Origin: Annona cherimola
Lineage: Eukaryota; Streptophyta; Magnoliopsida; Magnoliales; Annonaceae
Direction of reading: 5' to 3'
Assembly (NCBI GenBank): GCA_030490835.1
Contig: CM059971.1
Span: 52,624,012 to 52,688,011, forward strand
Length of the DNA: 64,000 nt
Shown here: piece by piece, positions 23,999 through 36,332 of the stretch
How the letters are laid out: every line of letters starts with the position of its first letter
Numbering within the stretch: position 1 is the stretch's first letter
The notes under the pieces: model-generated
The model's input: the letters and a program-made list of their open reading frames with translations, nothing else
Databases searched by the model: none
What the model was told of the DNA's origin: nothing
Translations under genes and position numbers: made by a program

Positions 23999-24205
23999 TG
24001 TTGTGAACTCATTGAGTAAATCAAGCACAAAATTCAAGTTTTGATGATTAACAATCAAATTTGAGAATTTAAAGAGACTAGCATATGTGTTGCAATGTTT
24101 TAATTTAGAATTTTTCCAAAGAAAGACATAACAGATCAAGTCGCAAAGTCGAGTCCATTTAGGCATTGATTTAGGTCAAATCGATACCCAAGTCAACTTA
24201 GGGAT
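23999..24205 (+). mobile_element. Copia 5' LTR, piece 1
   Basis: From TGTTGTGAACTC to the GGGAT at 24201-24205. The sequence continues at 47325 after the Gypsy insertion: the reading AGTCAACTTAGGGAT then CGACTTAAACTGC restores an uninterrupted LTR. Confidence 0.7.
24201..24205. other. Target duplication GGGAT, left
   Basis: GGGAT precedes the TG of the outer Gypsy LTR and recurs at 47320-47324 immediately after its last base. A 5-bp duplication is standard for Gypsy integration. Confidence 0.85.
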
Positions 24206-27200
24206 TGTGGCGCCCCCAACCGAGCGTCACATCCTTAGCCTTACCTCGGGATCGTTATTGACCGGTAAACGTGATCAGGATTGTTGCCCTGTCACACGAC
24301 GGGATTTAACAGATATTTATCTAATTATTTACAATTCCTTAATAATTTATTTTAAAAATATTTTTCCTCAAATGCCCATTCAAGTCATCTTTGACTACAC
24401 ACATTTCATATCAGATAAAATCATAAAAATTCATAACATGCCTATCATCCATAATCACTTGTTCATAAACTACAAGTCATCACTTAGATCATATATGAAC
24501 ATAAAATATCAAGTCATATTACATTCCATTAGCCATAGTATCACTTAAAATAAATCATTCAGTTTCTTTCATTCTTCCATGCTCAAATTTTTGCTCCTTG
24601 TTCTCCTCATTTCTTCACCTGTCTACGGATTTGGAAAACAATACGTGAGTTGTACACTCAATAAGCAAGCTATATATATATTATTCAGGAAAATCATTTT
24701 GAAGGCATATTTATTTAAAAGTATTTCTCTCCATTCAGTAAAGACACTTATCAAGTGATCAACTACCTGCGGAGCAGAAACCTTTTTACTTAAAACATCT
24801 TGGAAAACAACATTGTACTCCCTCAAGGGCACATCATGACAATGCAATGCAATGCATGACTTCATAGGATGGAAGCTAGCTAGGCGACCATCCATCTCTT
24901 CCTGCTCCCATCTCAGGGAGGGCGCCGCCGGTCTGAGGCCTATCTTAGCGACTTGGCAACACCAAAGGGGGACAATCGGTCTGCTTATACCTTTAAGGTG
25001 GACCTCATACTTTGTGCACATGAACTTATCATTGACATGCTAGCATGATTTTCTTGCATAAATTCATAAGACAGTATTTTTCGTGTTTAACAAAGCAATT
25101 ATGTAAATCAGTTAGCAACACATATTGAACTAAGGAATGACCATCCTTAAATACCTTACAAAAAAATTAAAACATCATTTGCTAAACCAATAAAAGCAGT
25201 GGAAATATCATTTCCAATTATTGAAGAGGATTTTAAGAAATAAAATCATTTAGAAAAATTTTGCTTGCTTACCTGGATCACGTGAGTTTTTCGGATCAAC
25301 TTTTTTTTTGCCTTTGCCTATAGATGTAAGAATGACATATCATTCATGTAAATTCCATTTACTTGCATTCAACTTAGTTTTCCAACCCATTTTCATAAAT
25401 ACTCGTAACCCACTTGAATTTCAAGTCGGGTGTACATACACAACATACTTATACATGAAACCATCCATTACATCACATGTTCAATTTTCATGTTTAGGGA
25501 AACATTCATATATATCATATCACATTTATTAATCATTCATTAGACACCATATGAAGTAATAAACCTTCTACCTATCATTTTTCACTTATTTTTTACAACT
25601 CACATATTGTGCTCATTCTTAAGCACTTAATTAATGTCATAACCCTCATCTATCAATCTCAACTATTGGGATTATCCAAACAGTAATATAATTCACGTGT
25701 TTCAATCATATTTTTATGCATTTTTACATTTTAACATTTTACTTAAACCATTTATCATTTTCTCATACTCATCTCTTCACATATGTTCATTTTATAACAC
25801 ATAATTCATGTGTTTCTTTAAAATTTTTCAAATCAGAAACTTGGCTTCTAATTCAATGTGATTATACACCTTAATTAACACTTTATTTAGTATATTTTTA
25901 CAGATTTTTAATCCACTAATTACAAAGTTCCAAAACAGTAACTTTGAGACCCATTTTCTACACTTTGACTGTCCCTTTTAATACTTAAATCTAAATAGAT
26001 TTTTAATCACTTAATTTCAGAAATTAATTACACTTTTCTTAACCCAAATTTAGGGTATTTTCACATATTTAAATTCCATATATTGGTTGCTTACAAAACA
26101 GCAACTTTTCATGCATGTAGGGTACCCTTTCTACACTACTTTGGACGTCCACATATGGGCTCCCTAAAAATCCGATTTAGGCAGTCCTTGATAAGCCCTT
26201 TTTAACATCCAAATTACCCTAACTTTAGGGTATTTTACCCTCTAAATTATCCATAATTCATTTAAGCTAATTCATGTATCATTTTCAACATCAAAACATT
26301 GAAATCGGGTCTTAAAAGTAAACCTAATTAGCATTCTTTCTAAAATTCATAATTCATACTTAAATCAACATATATCATACATCTAAACATGAATTATCAT
26401 GTAATCATATCAACTCAACAAAACATCAACATCACATGTAAATTAAAACAAGTTTAAGCTAGTTTATGAATTCATAATCAACACTAACCACTATTTTCTT
26501 CAACTTGAACCCTTAATTACATACTTGTCATTAAATCCCCGTTTAATACCCTAATTAAGGGAATCATAAATCCTCCTTTAAGGGTTCATTATGAATCATA
26601 TTCATGATTCATAAATTGAGTTAGAGAAACTAGATTCAAATGATTCAAACTCAAGAGTGCACTTACTTGAATTGATTAACACTTAAGCTCAACTTCTCTA
26701 GCTAATTTCCTTAGCTTCTTTTCTCTTTTTCTTTTCATTTTTCTCTTCTTTTTCTTGGCCTTTCCCTTGTTGAATATGGACGTGCACAAAGCTGCTGGAA
26801 TGGGGCTTTAGATCCTTGAATTTTTCTAACTCCAAAAGCATAGATGCATATGGACGTACACCTTAAGAATGGCTGGATTTTCCAGCTTTGTGGGCCCCAT
26901 TTTGCACATGATTTGAGGTTATTTTAATGTATATTTATTCCTCTTGCTGACATGGACAAATGTGCTCCATGTATTTCACAATTTACTTACATAAAAATTC
27001 ATCAATTATCCATTACATTAATCATCACCAAGCTGTCGACCTGAACACGTCCAATTCAGCTGCTGCTTTTTAAATTTTTTTCCACGAATTAGCAGCCTTA
27101 ATTAATGGGTATTTATGCACCCTAATATGTAGACTACTTAGGCATATGTTTATCATTTTAAAAAAAATTAAAAAAAATCAAATGATCAGCCTTTGGACGG

Positions 27201-28347
27201 TCCATTTTGGAGCTCATCTTGCTGTCCATTTTCAACGCCCCTTTTTCAGCTTTAATTTAATGGCCATTTAATCACCTAGTAATTTATCTCAATTAGGGGT
27301 CAATTTAGCATAATTAAAAAATCACAAAATATTCAAAAGCAGCCATGATCGTCCACATCTCCCTTGCTTCATGTTGCTGTCCATTTAATGATCAGATTTC
27401 AATGGCCTTGATTTGATCTTTTTGACCATGATTTTTTACCCTAATTAAATGCACATTTATTCACCTTAATCCACAGCTGACCTAGGCATATATTTTATGT
27501 GTAAAAAAATTCACAAAAATCCAATTTAGGGGCTATTTGGACTTCCCATGTGTGCCACCCAAGCTACCCTCTCTTGAGCTAGTGTATTAGCTCATTAATC
27601 AGCATTTATTCCTCAGATAATTGCATGAATTTTCCTATTTTTAATAATTCATAAAATACCCTGCAATTGAGCTCCTTTCGACACCTCATTTTTGTCTTTA
27701 TTCATTTAATTATGTTACTTATCTTTAACATAAATGCTAATCACTTTATGGTGCAAAAGTCAAAAGAGTTGATCCCAATTTCATGCAGGCCTAATCCCAT
27801 CATTATTATCTTGATTAAATCCTTTCATAACCTTGATCTCATAATTTTAACCGTCCATTTCAAATTGCATCTCAATCCTACTTTTCTAGCTCAAGTTATG
27901 ATCAATCGAAGTTATCTCTGCATTCTGGACGGTGATGATCAATTATCATCAAAATTTTCATAATCTAACTTTCCCATGTGATTAAGCACAAAATTATGTG
28001 TTTCCACCTCAATTCTCATCTTAATCCACCTTATAGACGTCAAGTTATGAATTTTTCAACATTTTCCAACTTGGCTCTATAATTAGCCTCCTAATTTTCA
28101 TTAGTCACATTATGGAATTTAACTAATTTTTTATGTCACACTAATACTTTTTAATCCTCATTAGACCACTTTAATCATATTGACCCATTTCGACTTAGAG
28201 TGATTGGTTTTTATCATCATTCATAATCACTGACCTAATTGCAATAAATCATCAAAATTTGCATATAATTCATTCATAATTCAATTCAATCATACATGAA
28301 TCATTCAAATGCATATACATGAATCTTATGTGATTTAGGATTTCTCA
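24206..28347 (-). mobile_element. 3' LTR of the outer Gypsy element
   Basis: About 4.14 kb, starting TGTGGCGCCCCC and ending GGATTTCTCA. A purine tract (minus-strand TTATAAGGGAGAGG) adjoins it at 28348-28364. It contains the intact, empty version of the site used by the inner element (TTCACCTTAATCCACAG at 27460-27476). It aligns with 33655-36332 plus 46458-47319. Small plus-strand frames inside it are chance. Confidence 0.9.
24918..24931. promoter_or_regulatory. Conserved GC-rich LTR island (AGGGCGCCGCCGG-type)
   Basis: GAGGGCGCCGCCGG stands out in an AT-rich LTR and is kept in all four Gypsy LTR copies of the window (also 33755-33768, 37460-37473, 43610-43623), while the surrounding sequence differs. 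Function unknown. Conservation suggests an LTR regulatory or RNA-structure element. Confidence 0.5.
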
Positions 28348-28394
28348 ATCCTCTCCCTTATAACAGGTTTTGTCCAAAAACCCTCTATCCTTTA

Positions 28395-28500
28395 AACAAC
28401 TAGGGGTATTTCCTTTCTACTTCTTCTTTTAACTCCCATGTAGCTTCACTTTCAGAATACCGATTCCATTGAACCTTTACATATTCAATTTCTCTATTCC
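28395..28500 (-). pseudogene. Chromodomain-like end of pol
   Basis: Minus-strand frame gives LRNREIEYVKVQWNRYSESE followed by ATWELKEEVE, matching the C-terminal chromodomain of Tekay-type elements. It is out of frame with the integrase frame that ends at 28477, so a frameshift lies between them. A TAG lies at 28400-28402, inside the expected YPxLF end. Confidence 0.75.
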
Positions 28501-29259
28501 GAAGCTTCTGTACTTTATGACCAAGATTCTAATTGGTCTTTCCTCATAGTTTAGATGATCTTGGATCGGTAGGTTTTCTACTACCAGTACATGGGTCGGA
28601 TCTGCAATATATTTCCTAAGCATGGAAATATGAAAAACATTGTGTACTAAGGCTAGTGTCGGAGGTAAAGCTATTCTATAAGCCAACTTTCCAATCTTCT
28701 CCAATACCTCGAATGGTCCAATATACCTTGGATTCAGCTTACCCCTTTTTTCAAATATTGTAACTCCCTTGAATGACGTGACCTTTATAAACACACGCTC
28801 GCCAACTTGGATATTCAAATCCTTTCTTTTGTAATCTGTGTAACTCTTTTGCAGACTTTGGGTTGTGAGTATACACCGGCGAATAACTTGTACTTTGTCT
28901 ACCATTCTTTGAGATAAATCTGGGGCTAGCTTCTTTTCTTCGACTTCATCCCAGTTCAATGGCGTTCGACATCGCCGTCCATACAACGCTTTAAAGAGAG
29001 CCATTTGAATACTAGCCTGATAGCTGTTATTGTATGCAAACTCAGCTATAGGTACATATTTATCCCACGAACCTCCAAATTCCAATATACACATACAGAA
29101 CATGTCTTCGATGATCTGATTTACCCGCTCCGTCTGTCCATCTGTTTGGGGATGAAAAGCTATACTGAATTTGAGTTGGGTGCCTAGGGTTTCGTGCAAA
29201 CTTTTCCAAAATCGAAAGGTGAATGTCGAGTCTTGATTGAAAACTATTGACTTAGACAC
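28477..29259 (-). pseudogene. Integrase core and C-terminal part
   Basis: A 260-codon open stretch. Residues 8-45 correspond to the SDRD...FW...LGT..HPQTDGQTERVN region of Gypsy integrase, with HPQTDGQTERVN intact at 36-47. The SDRD position reads FNQD, so a catalytic aspartate is replaced. The GPF/Y module (RYIGPFEVLEKIG) is near residues 176-190, followed by VFHISMLRKY. In life it would insert element cDNA into chromosomes. Stops upstream separate it from the zinc-finger part, and it has no native start codon. Confidence 0.9.
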
Positions 29260-29645
29260 TCCATGAAGTCTTACTCTTTCCTTATATTAGACTTTAGCTA
29301 GTCTTTCTGTTGTGTGGTCCTCTTTATGGGTATAAAGTGAGCAACTTTAGACAACTGATTTACAATTACCCATATAGAGTCATTTTCAGCTTGAGTCTTA
29401 GGTAATCCTTCAATGAAATTCATTGTAATATCATCTCACTTACATTCAAGAACTTCCAAGGATTGTAATTTTTCAGATATCCGTTGGTGATCGGCTTTCA
29501 CCTTTTGGCATGTTAAGCACTTAACTACATATTCAGCGATCTCTCTTTTCATGTTATTCCACCAATATGCTTTCTTGAGATCCTGATACATCTTGGTGCT
29601 TCCTGGATGAATGGAGAATGGCGAAAAAAGTGCCTCTTTAAGAAT
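29260..29645 (-). pseudogene. Integrase zinc-finger and first catalytic part
   Basis: Minus-strand frames show HPGSTKMYQDLKKAYWW, then CLTCQKVKADHQ (the CxxC of the HHCC finger), then MNFIEGLPKTQ and DSIWVIVNQLSKVAHFIPIK. The aspartate expected in VDRLTK is asparagine. Frames are interrupted around 29290 and elsewhere. Confidence 0.75.
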
Positions 29646-29870
29646 CTACTCCTTCAATTCAGCTGTATTAGTTATGCAAAGGTAGCCTTTGTACCGATAC
29701 ATACCTTGTTCATTGACAGCAAATTCAGTTAACCCATTTTTCTTTATTTTTTCCACATGTGCATGTAGGTCTGTATCCTTTGGTTGCGCAATCCTAATCT
29801 GCTCAAATAGGGACGATTGTATGTACATTTGTGATAATCTTGCTTGAACTCCAGGTGGACATACAATCAA
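29646..29870 (-). pseudogene. Pol linker between RNase H and integrase
   Basis: A 74-codon stretch with AQPKDTDLHAHVEKIK and GMYRYKGYLCI, which matches the region after RNase H in plant Gypsy pol. The expected continuation into the zinc finger is in another frame. Confidence 0.65.
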
Positions 29871-30043
29871 TTTTGTCTCATCTCTTGAAGCAACACTTCC
29901 TGCTTTGTGATAAGGTGCGCTATGCTGACATTTCTGCTCAATGCATTAGCTACCACATTTGCCTTACCTGGATGGTATAGTATCTCCAAATCATAATCCT
30001 TTAATAACTCGAGTCATCTCCTTTGCCTCATGTTCAGCTCCTT

Positions 30044-30457
30044 TTACGTGAAAATATACTTAAGGCTCTTGTGATTTGTATAAATTTCGCACCTAGTACT
30101 ATACAGGTAATGTCTCCATATTTTCAAGACAAACACCACTGCTGTTAATTCTAAATCATGAGTGGGGTAGCTTACCTCATTGGTCTTCAACTGTCGTGAT
30201 GCATAAGCTATCACCTTTCCTCTCTGCATCAACACACAACCCAATCCCTTTCTTGAAACGTCATTATAAACCACAAAACCTTCATTTCCTTCGGGTAGGG
30301 TTAGGATAGGTGTTTCTACCAACCATTGCTTCAACTCTTGAAAACTGCGCTCACATTCTTCAGACCATACATACCTAACTCCTTTACGAGTCAATCTTGT
30401 TAATGGGATTGATAACTGTGAGAATCCTTCAACAAATCTTTTGTAATAGCCTGCCAA
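30044..30457 (-). pseudogene. RNase H domain
   Basis: A 137-codon stretch. It starts with the end of the RT connection ([20 protein letters not shown]) and continues into RNase H ([51 protein letters not shown]). The aspartates in the usual DAS and TDHKSL motifs read ND-V and TNHKSL, so active-site residues are altered. In a working element this domain removes RNA from the RNA-DNA hybrid. Confidence 0.9.
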
Positions 30458-30499
30458 TCCAAGAAAGCTTTGGATTTCTGAATTGGTCGTCGGCCTTTG

Positions 30500-30811
30500 T
30501 CATTTCAAAATTGCCTCAATCTTTTGAGGATCAACCTGAATACCTTTTTCTGATATTATATGACCCAGAAATCCTACTTGCTTCAACCAAAATTCATATT
30601 TCTTTAACTTAGCATACAATTTATCTTTTCTTAGCCTTTCCAGTACCTTTTGCAAATGAAGCTCATGTTCTTTCTCTGTTTTGGAGTAAATCAGGACATC
30701 GTCGATAAATACCACCACAAATTGATCCAAATAGTCCCTAAATACCCTATTCATCATATCCATGAATACAACAGGGGCATTAGTGAGCCCAAAAAGCTGT
30801 CTTGTGAACAT
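30500..30811 (-). pseudogene. Reverse transcriptase palm, C-terminal part
   Basis: A 103-codon stretch with [18 protein letters not shown] and the catalytic box [19 protein letters not shown] (residues 35-53), then [14 protein letters not shown]. The FIDD aspartates are intact. It is separated from the N-terminal RT part by a 173-bp tandem duplication and frame breaks at 30820-31165. Confidence 0.9.
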
Positions 30812-30819
30812 CGATAGGA

Positions 30820-31165
30820 CATATTCTCAACTGATGATACCCTGATTGTAAATCAATCTTAGAGAAAGTTGTACCTCCTTGCAACTAATCGAAGAAATCA
30901 TCGATCCTGGGCAGTGGATATTTATTCTTCACTGTAACCTTATTTAATTCTCTGTAATCAATACACAACCTCAAACTTCCATCCTTTTTCTACATATTCT
31001 CAACTGATGATACCCTGACTGTAAATCAATCTTAGAGAAAGTTGTAGCTTCTTGCAACTGATAGAACAAATCATCGATCCTGGGCAGTGGATATTTATTC
31101 TTCATTGTAACCTTATTTAATTCTCTGTAATCAATACAGAACCTTAAACTTCCATCTTTTTTCCT
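30820..31165. repeat. 173-bp tandem duplication inside the RT region
   Basis: The segment 30820-30992 is repeated at 30993-31165. Both begin CATATTCTCAACTGATGATA and end CTTCCATC(C/T)TTTTTC. The duplicated part encodes the [15 protein letters not shown] to [13 protein letters not shown] stretch. As 173 is not a multiple of three, the duplication shifts the frame. The two copies differ at about ten positions, so it is not recent. Confidence 0.9.
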
Positions 31166-32266
31166 TACAAACAATACTGGAGCTCTCCAGGGTGATACAC
31201 TGGGTCTGATAAAACCTTTGTTTAATAGCTCTTGTATTTGAGTCCTTAGCTCATTTATTTCAGCCGGTGTGATTTTGTATGGAGTCTTGGATATCAGAGC
31301 TGTACTTGGTATAATGTCTATAGTCATATCCATTTCTCTTTGTGGAGGTAATGTGGTTAGTTCCTTTGGAAATACATCAGGAAATTCTCTAACCACAGGA
31401 ATTTGGTTTATTTCTATTTCCATACCTTTCTCCACATTAACTGATACCAGATAAGCTTGGCACCTTTGTCGGATCATCTTGACCGCTTTCATGGACGATA
31501 ACAATATCGTCAAATTTTCAGGCTGTCTTAGCTTTCTAATGACTATTTCTTTTTCTGGGGCTGCTTCAAATTGTACCTTCTTATTCTTGCAATTAATCAT
31601 AGCTCCCCATTGACTCAGCCAATCAATACCTAATATCACATCAAATTCTGTCATAGGTAATAGGATCAAGTTGGCTTCTAAAATCAATGATCCTATCCTA
31701 ATTGGACATGCTTTACATACTTGGCTACTGCTAGCTAACCTATAAACAGGGAATTCTTCGTGAATTATCTTATTAGTTTTCTCTACCAGTAGTGCATGGG
31801 TGGCCACATATTGACATGCTATGAATGAGTGATTAGCACCTGAATCAAACAAAGCAACCGCTGAATTTCCTAAAATGTAAACCATACCTGTGATCACCTT
31901 TTCTTCTTGCTCTTGAGACTCTGTCCGAGTCAAGGCATGCATTTGTACCGGATTTATAGAGGTTCCCTGCTCTTTCGCTGCTCCGGGTATCCTGAGTTGA
32001 GCAGGTCTTCCACATCCTTGTGGCGTTTGTGCCTTATTTGGACAATTCGGAGCAATGTGTCCTGTTTGGTCACAAATATAACATTTAATGACCTGTACTT
32101 CACCCGCTCTACATTCCTTGGCTACATGGCCTGCTTGCCCATATTTATAACACTGATTTAAGCCTTTCAAGCACTCGCCTGTATGTCGCTTTTGACATTT
32201 TCTGCAAAAAGGCGAGATTTTCTTCTTTGGGGCTTCTTTCCTCTCCTCACATTTCCTTTCTTAGCC
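30971..32266 (-). pseudogene. Gag knuckles, protease and N-terminal RT
   Basis: Open from about 32266 down to 30971 (399 codons from the first TTG at 32170). In order: a CxxC..H..C finger ([13 protein letters not shown], ~32180-32215), a second finger with its second Cys changed to Tyr ([14 protein letters not shown]), and an intact CCHC ([14 protein letters not shown]). Next is the protease ([11 protein letters not shown], catalytic DSG at residues 109-111; later [10 protein letters not shown]), then the RT start ([20 protein letters not shown]) up to motif A ([13 protein letters not shown]). The N-terminal gag is in a different frame and a TAA lies near 32266, so gag and pol are disconnected. 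Confidence 0.9.
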
Positions 32267-33285
32267 CTTTCTTTCCCCGGTTCAGCTTCCTTTGTTCCAG
32301 AACTGAACATCCTTGACCTAAGTCTTAGTTCTTGTGTTCTCAATTCCTCAATTTCTAATGCTCTTGCCTTCTCAAGACTTGAAGCATAATCCTTAATTAG
32401 TAAAGGGGCAAGGTTTTCTCTGAGGTATGGCCTCAGTCATTGTAGAAATCTTTGTATCTTATTTTCTGGCACATTGGCAATCCAAGGCACAAACCTGACT
32501 AAGGCATTGAACTTCGTGGTGTATTCAGTGACAGACATCCTCCCTCGATAAAGCCTTTCGAATTCTATCACCTTCTGACTTTGTAATCCAACGGGGAGGT
32601 ATTCCTTGTTGAACTCCTCAACAAAAATTTTCCAAGACACCTCTTCTGGTTGTGGCATCGTGACCAGCATTGTTTCCCACTATTCATGTGTGTCTTTAAT
32701 CAGCAAATGTGTGGCGCACAATACTTTCTACCGATTATTACACGGAGATATTCTGAATAATTTCTTGATCTCCATTATCCAATGTTCAGCTTGTACCGGG
32801 TCAGGTTCTCCTGAAAACTTTGGGGGTCGCTGGGTTAGGAATGCATTAATTGCTCGTCTATCAGTTTCCATTAACTAATTTTCACCTTCTCTTGGTGCTG
32901 TCGTGGGAGTCAGGACAGCCGTCAGAATGGGTACATCTCTTTCAATACTACCCAACTGGGCCTGCTAGGTTCTTTCCCATAAACCCTGAATAATATCTGC
33001 AGTCTTTGCTGCCCATTCGCGAGTAGCTTGCTGCATTGCCTCTTTTACTACTGCAGCTACCCTTTCTTCTATGAGTCGAGCCTGTCTTGACTCATGTCCT
33101 TCTTCTACATTCTTTTCTGGGCTTATGTCCTCTCGTCTTTGACGAGTTCTTGGACTTTCTGTATTTGGTTCCTATTCATGTCTCTTAGGTCTGCCAGTAG
33201 TCTCACCAACCTCGTGTTGGCTGGGGACTTCTGGAGCAACTTCTTTTCCTTTACTCGTTCTCATTCCTGATCTTGTTTCCACCAT
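32267..33285 (-). pseudogene. Gag capsid region
   Basis: ATG at 33285-33283 begins MVETRSGMRTSKGKEVAPEV. Further on come TQRPPKFSGEPDPVQAEHWI (near 32790-32850), the classic gag entry motif, and a 77-codon open piece at 32437-32670 with SWKIFVEEFNKEYLP, KVIEFERLYRGRMSVTEY and TTKFNALVRFVP. Several stop codons interrupt the frame (for example near 33175 and 32970). It would form the particle shell of the element. Confidence 0.85.
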
Positions 33286-33654
33286 GATGTTTTTCTGAAT
33301 ATATAGAAACACATAATCTTTCATTCATAATTAAGATTAGATCATCATATATATTTCATCATCATATAATTAATAGTCAATTCACACAATCACAATCATA
33401 TAATATCATCCATCATCATAAACATTCACAGTCATTCATTCATTTCATATAATTCACATCAATAAACATTCACCCATAAACCATGTTTTTAACATGACAA
33501 AGCATGTCACACACGTCAAACTTATATATACATCATATGTGTATACACATTCCATCATAACGAAGTGTCATCATTTCATAATTATACATATTCATGTTTA
33601 TAAAAACAAGAATAAAATTCATCGTCTACCCGGTCCCCTCCTTAAATAGCGATA
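33286..33654 (-). other. Leader region of the outer Gypsy element
   Basis: AT-rich untranslated leader between gag and the LTR remnant, with many CAT(C/A)AT-type short repeats. No tRNA-type primer site is visible. The primer site and the adjoining LTR end appear deleted: LTR homology starts only at 33655. Confidence 0.6.
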
Positions 33655-36332
33655 ACGCCTCAAGGGCACATCATGAAAATGCAATGCAATGCATGACTTC
33701 ATAGGATGGAAGCTAGCTAGGTGACCATTCGTCTCTTCCTGTTCCCATCTCAGGGAGGGCGCCGCCGGCCCGGGGCCTATCTTAGCGACTTGGTCACACC
33801 AAAGGGGGACAATTGGTCCGCCTACACTTTTAAGGTGGACCTCATGCTTTGTGCACATGAACTTATTCTTGACATACTAGCATGATTTTCTTAAAAAAAT
33901 TCATAAGACAGTATTTTTCGTATTTAACAAAGCAATTATGTAAATCAGTTAGCAGCACATATTGAACTAAGGAATGACCATCCTTAAAAACCTTAAAAAT
34001 AAATTAAAACATCATTTGCTAAACCAATAAAAGCAGTGGAAATATCATTTGCAATTATTGAAGAGGATTTTAAGAAATAAAATCATTTAGAAAAATTTTG
34101 CTTGCTTATCTGGATCACGTGAGCTTTCCGAATCAACTTTTTTTTTGCCTTTGCCTATACATGTAAGAATGACATAGCATTCATGTAAATTGCATTTACT
34201 TGCATTCAACTTAGTTTTCCAACCCATTTTCATAAATACTGATAACCCACTTGAATTCCAAATCGGGTGTACATACACAACATATACATGAAACCATCCA
34301 TTACATCACATGTTCAATTCCCATGTTTAGGGCAACATTCATATATATCATATCACATTCATTAATCATTCATTAGACACCATATGAAGTAATAAACCTT
34401 CACCCTATCATTTTTCACTTATTTTTCACAACTCACATATTGTGATCATTCTTAAGCACTTAATTAATGTCATAACCCTCATCTATCAATCTCAAATATT
34501 GGGATTATCTAAAAAACAATATAATTCACGTGTTTCAATCATATTTTTATGCATTTTTGCATTTTAACATTTTACTTAAACCATTTATCTTTTTCTCATA
34601 CTCATCTCTTCACATATGTTCATTTTATAACACATAATTCATGTGTTTCTTTAAAGTTTTTCAAATCAGCAACTTGGATTCTAATTCAATGTGATTATAC
34701 ACCTTAATTAACACTTTATTTAGTGTATTTTTACAGATTTTTAATCCACTAATTACAAAGTTCCAAAACAACAACTTTGGGGCCCATTTCTACACTTTGA
34801 ACGTCCCTTTTAATACTCAAATCTAAATAAATTTTTAATTACTTAATTTCAGCAATTAATCACACTTTTCTTAACCCAAATTCTGGGTATTTTCACATAT
34901 TTAAAGTCCATATATTGGTTGCTTACAAAATAGCAACTTTTCATGCATGTAGGGTACCCTTTCTACACTACTTTGGACGTCCACATATGGGCTCCCTAAA
35001 AATCCGATTTAGGCAGTCCTTGATAAGCCCTTTTTAACATCCAAAGTACCCTAACTTTAGGGTATTTTACCCTCTAAATCATCCATAATTCATTTAAGCT
35101 AATTCATGTATCATTTTCAACATCAAAACATTGAAATCGGGTCTTAAAAGTAAACCTAATTAGCATTCTTTCTAAAATTCATAATTCATACTTAAATAAA
35201 CATATATCATACATCCAAACATGAATTATCACGTAATCATATCAACTCAATAAAACAGCAACATCACATGTAAATTAAAACAAGTTTCAGCTAGTTTATG
35301 AATTCATAATCAACACTAACCACCATTTTTCTTCCACTTGAACCCTTAATTGCATACTTGTCATTAAATCCTCATTTAATACCCTAATTAAGGGCATCGT
35401 AAATCCTCCTTTAAGGGTTCATTATGAATCATATTTATGATTCATAAATTAAGTTAGAAAAACTAGATTCAAATGATTTAAACTCAAGAGTGCACTTACT
35501 TGAATTGATTAACACTTAAGCTCCACTTTTCTAGCTAATTTCCTTGGCTTCTTTTCTCTTTTTCTTTTTCTTTTTCTCTTTTTTTCTTGGCCTTTCCCTT
35601 GCTGAATATGGATGTGCACAAGGCTGCTGGAATGTGGCTTTAGCTCCTTGAATTTTTCTAACTCCATACGCATAGATGCATATGGACGTACCCCTTAAGA
35701 ATGGCTGAATTTTCTTGCTTTGTGGGCCCCATTTTGCACATGATTTGAGGTTATTTTAATGTATATTTATTCCTCTTGCTGACATGGAAAAATGTGCTCC
35801 ATGTATTTCACAATTTACTTACATAAAAATTCATCAATTATCCATTACATTAATCATCACCAAGCTGTCGACCTGAACACGTCCAATTCAGCTGCTGTTT
35901 TTTAAATTTTTTTCCACGAATTAGCAGCCTTAATTAATGGGTATTTATGCACCCTAATATGTATACTACTTAGGCATATGTTTATCATTTTAAAAAAAAC
36001 AAAAAAAATCAAATGATCAGCCTTTGGACGGTCCATTTTGAAGCTCATCTTGCTGTCCATCTTACACGCCCCTTTTTCAGCAGCCTTTTTGTATTTTTTC
36101 CACCATTTTGCAGCTTTAATTTAATGGTAATTTAATCACCTAGTAATTTTTCTCAATTAGGGGTCAATTTAGCATAATTAAAAAATCACAAAATATTCAA
36201 AAGCTGCCATGATCGTCCCCATCTCCCCTGCTTCATGTTGCTGTCCATTTAATGATCAGATTTCAATGGCCTTGATTTGATCTTTTTGACCAAGATTTTC
36301 CACCCTAATTAAATGCACATTTATTCACCTTA
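33655..36332 (-). mobile_element. 5' LTR of the outer Gypsy element, piece 1
   Basis: Aligns with 24815-27468 of the 3' LTR, with a local difference near 36076-36110 (extra sequence CAGCCTTTTTGTATTTTTTC). It stops at the CCTTA target duplication (36328-36332) of the inner element. The first ~610 bases present in the other LTR are absent. Confidence 0.9.
36328..36332. other. Target duplication CCTTA, left
   Basis: CCTTA before the inner element recurs at 46453-46457 after it. The uninterrupted site is preserved at 27464-27468 in the sister LTR, which confirms the insertion point. Confidence 0.95.
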
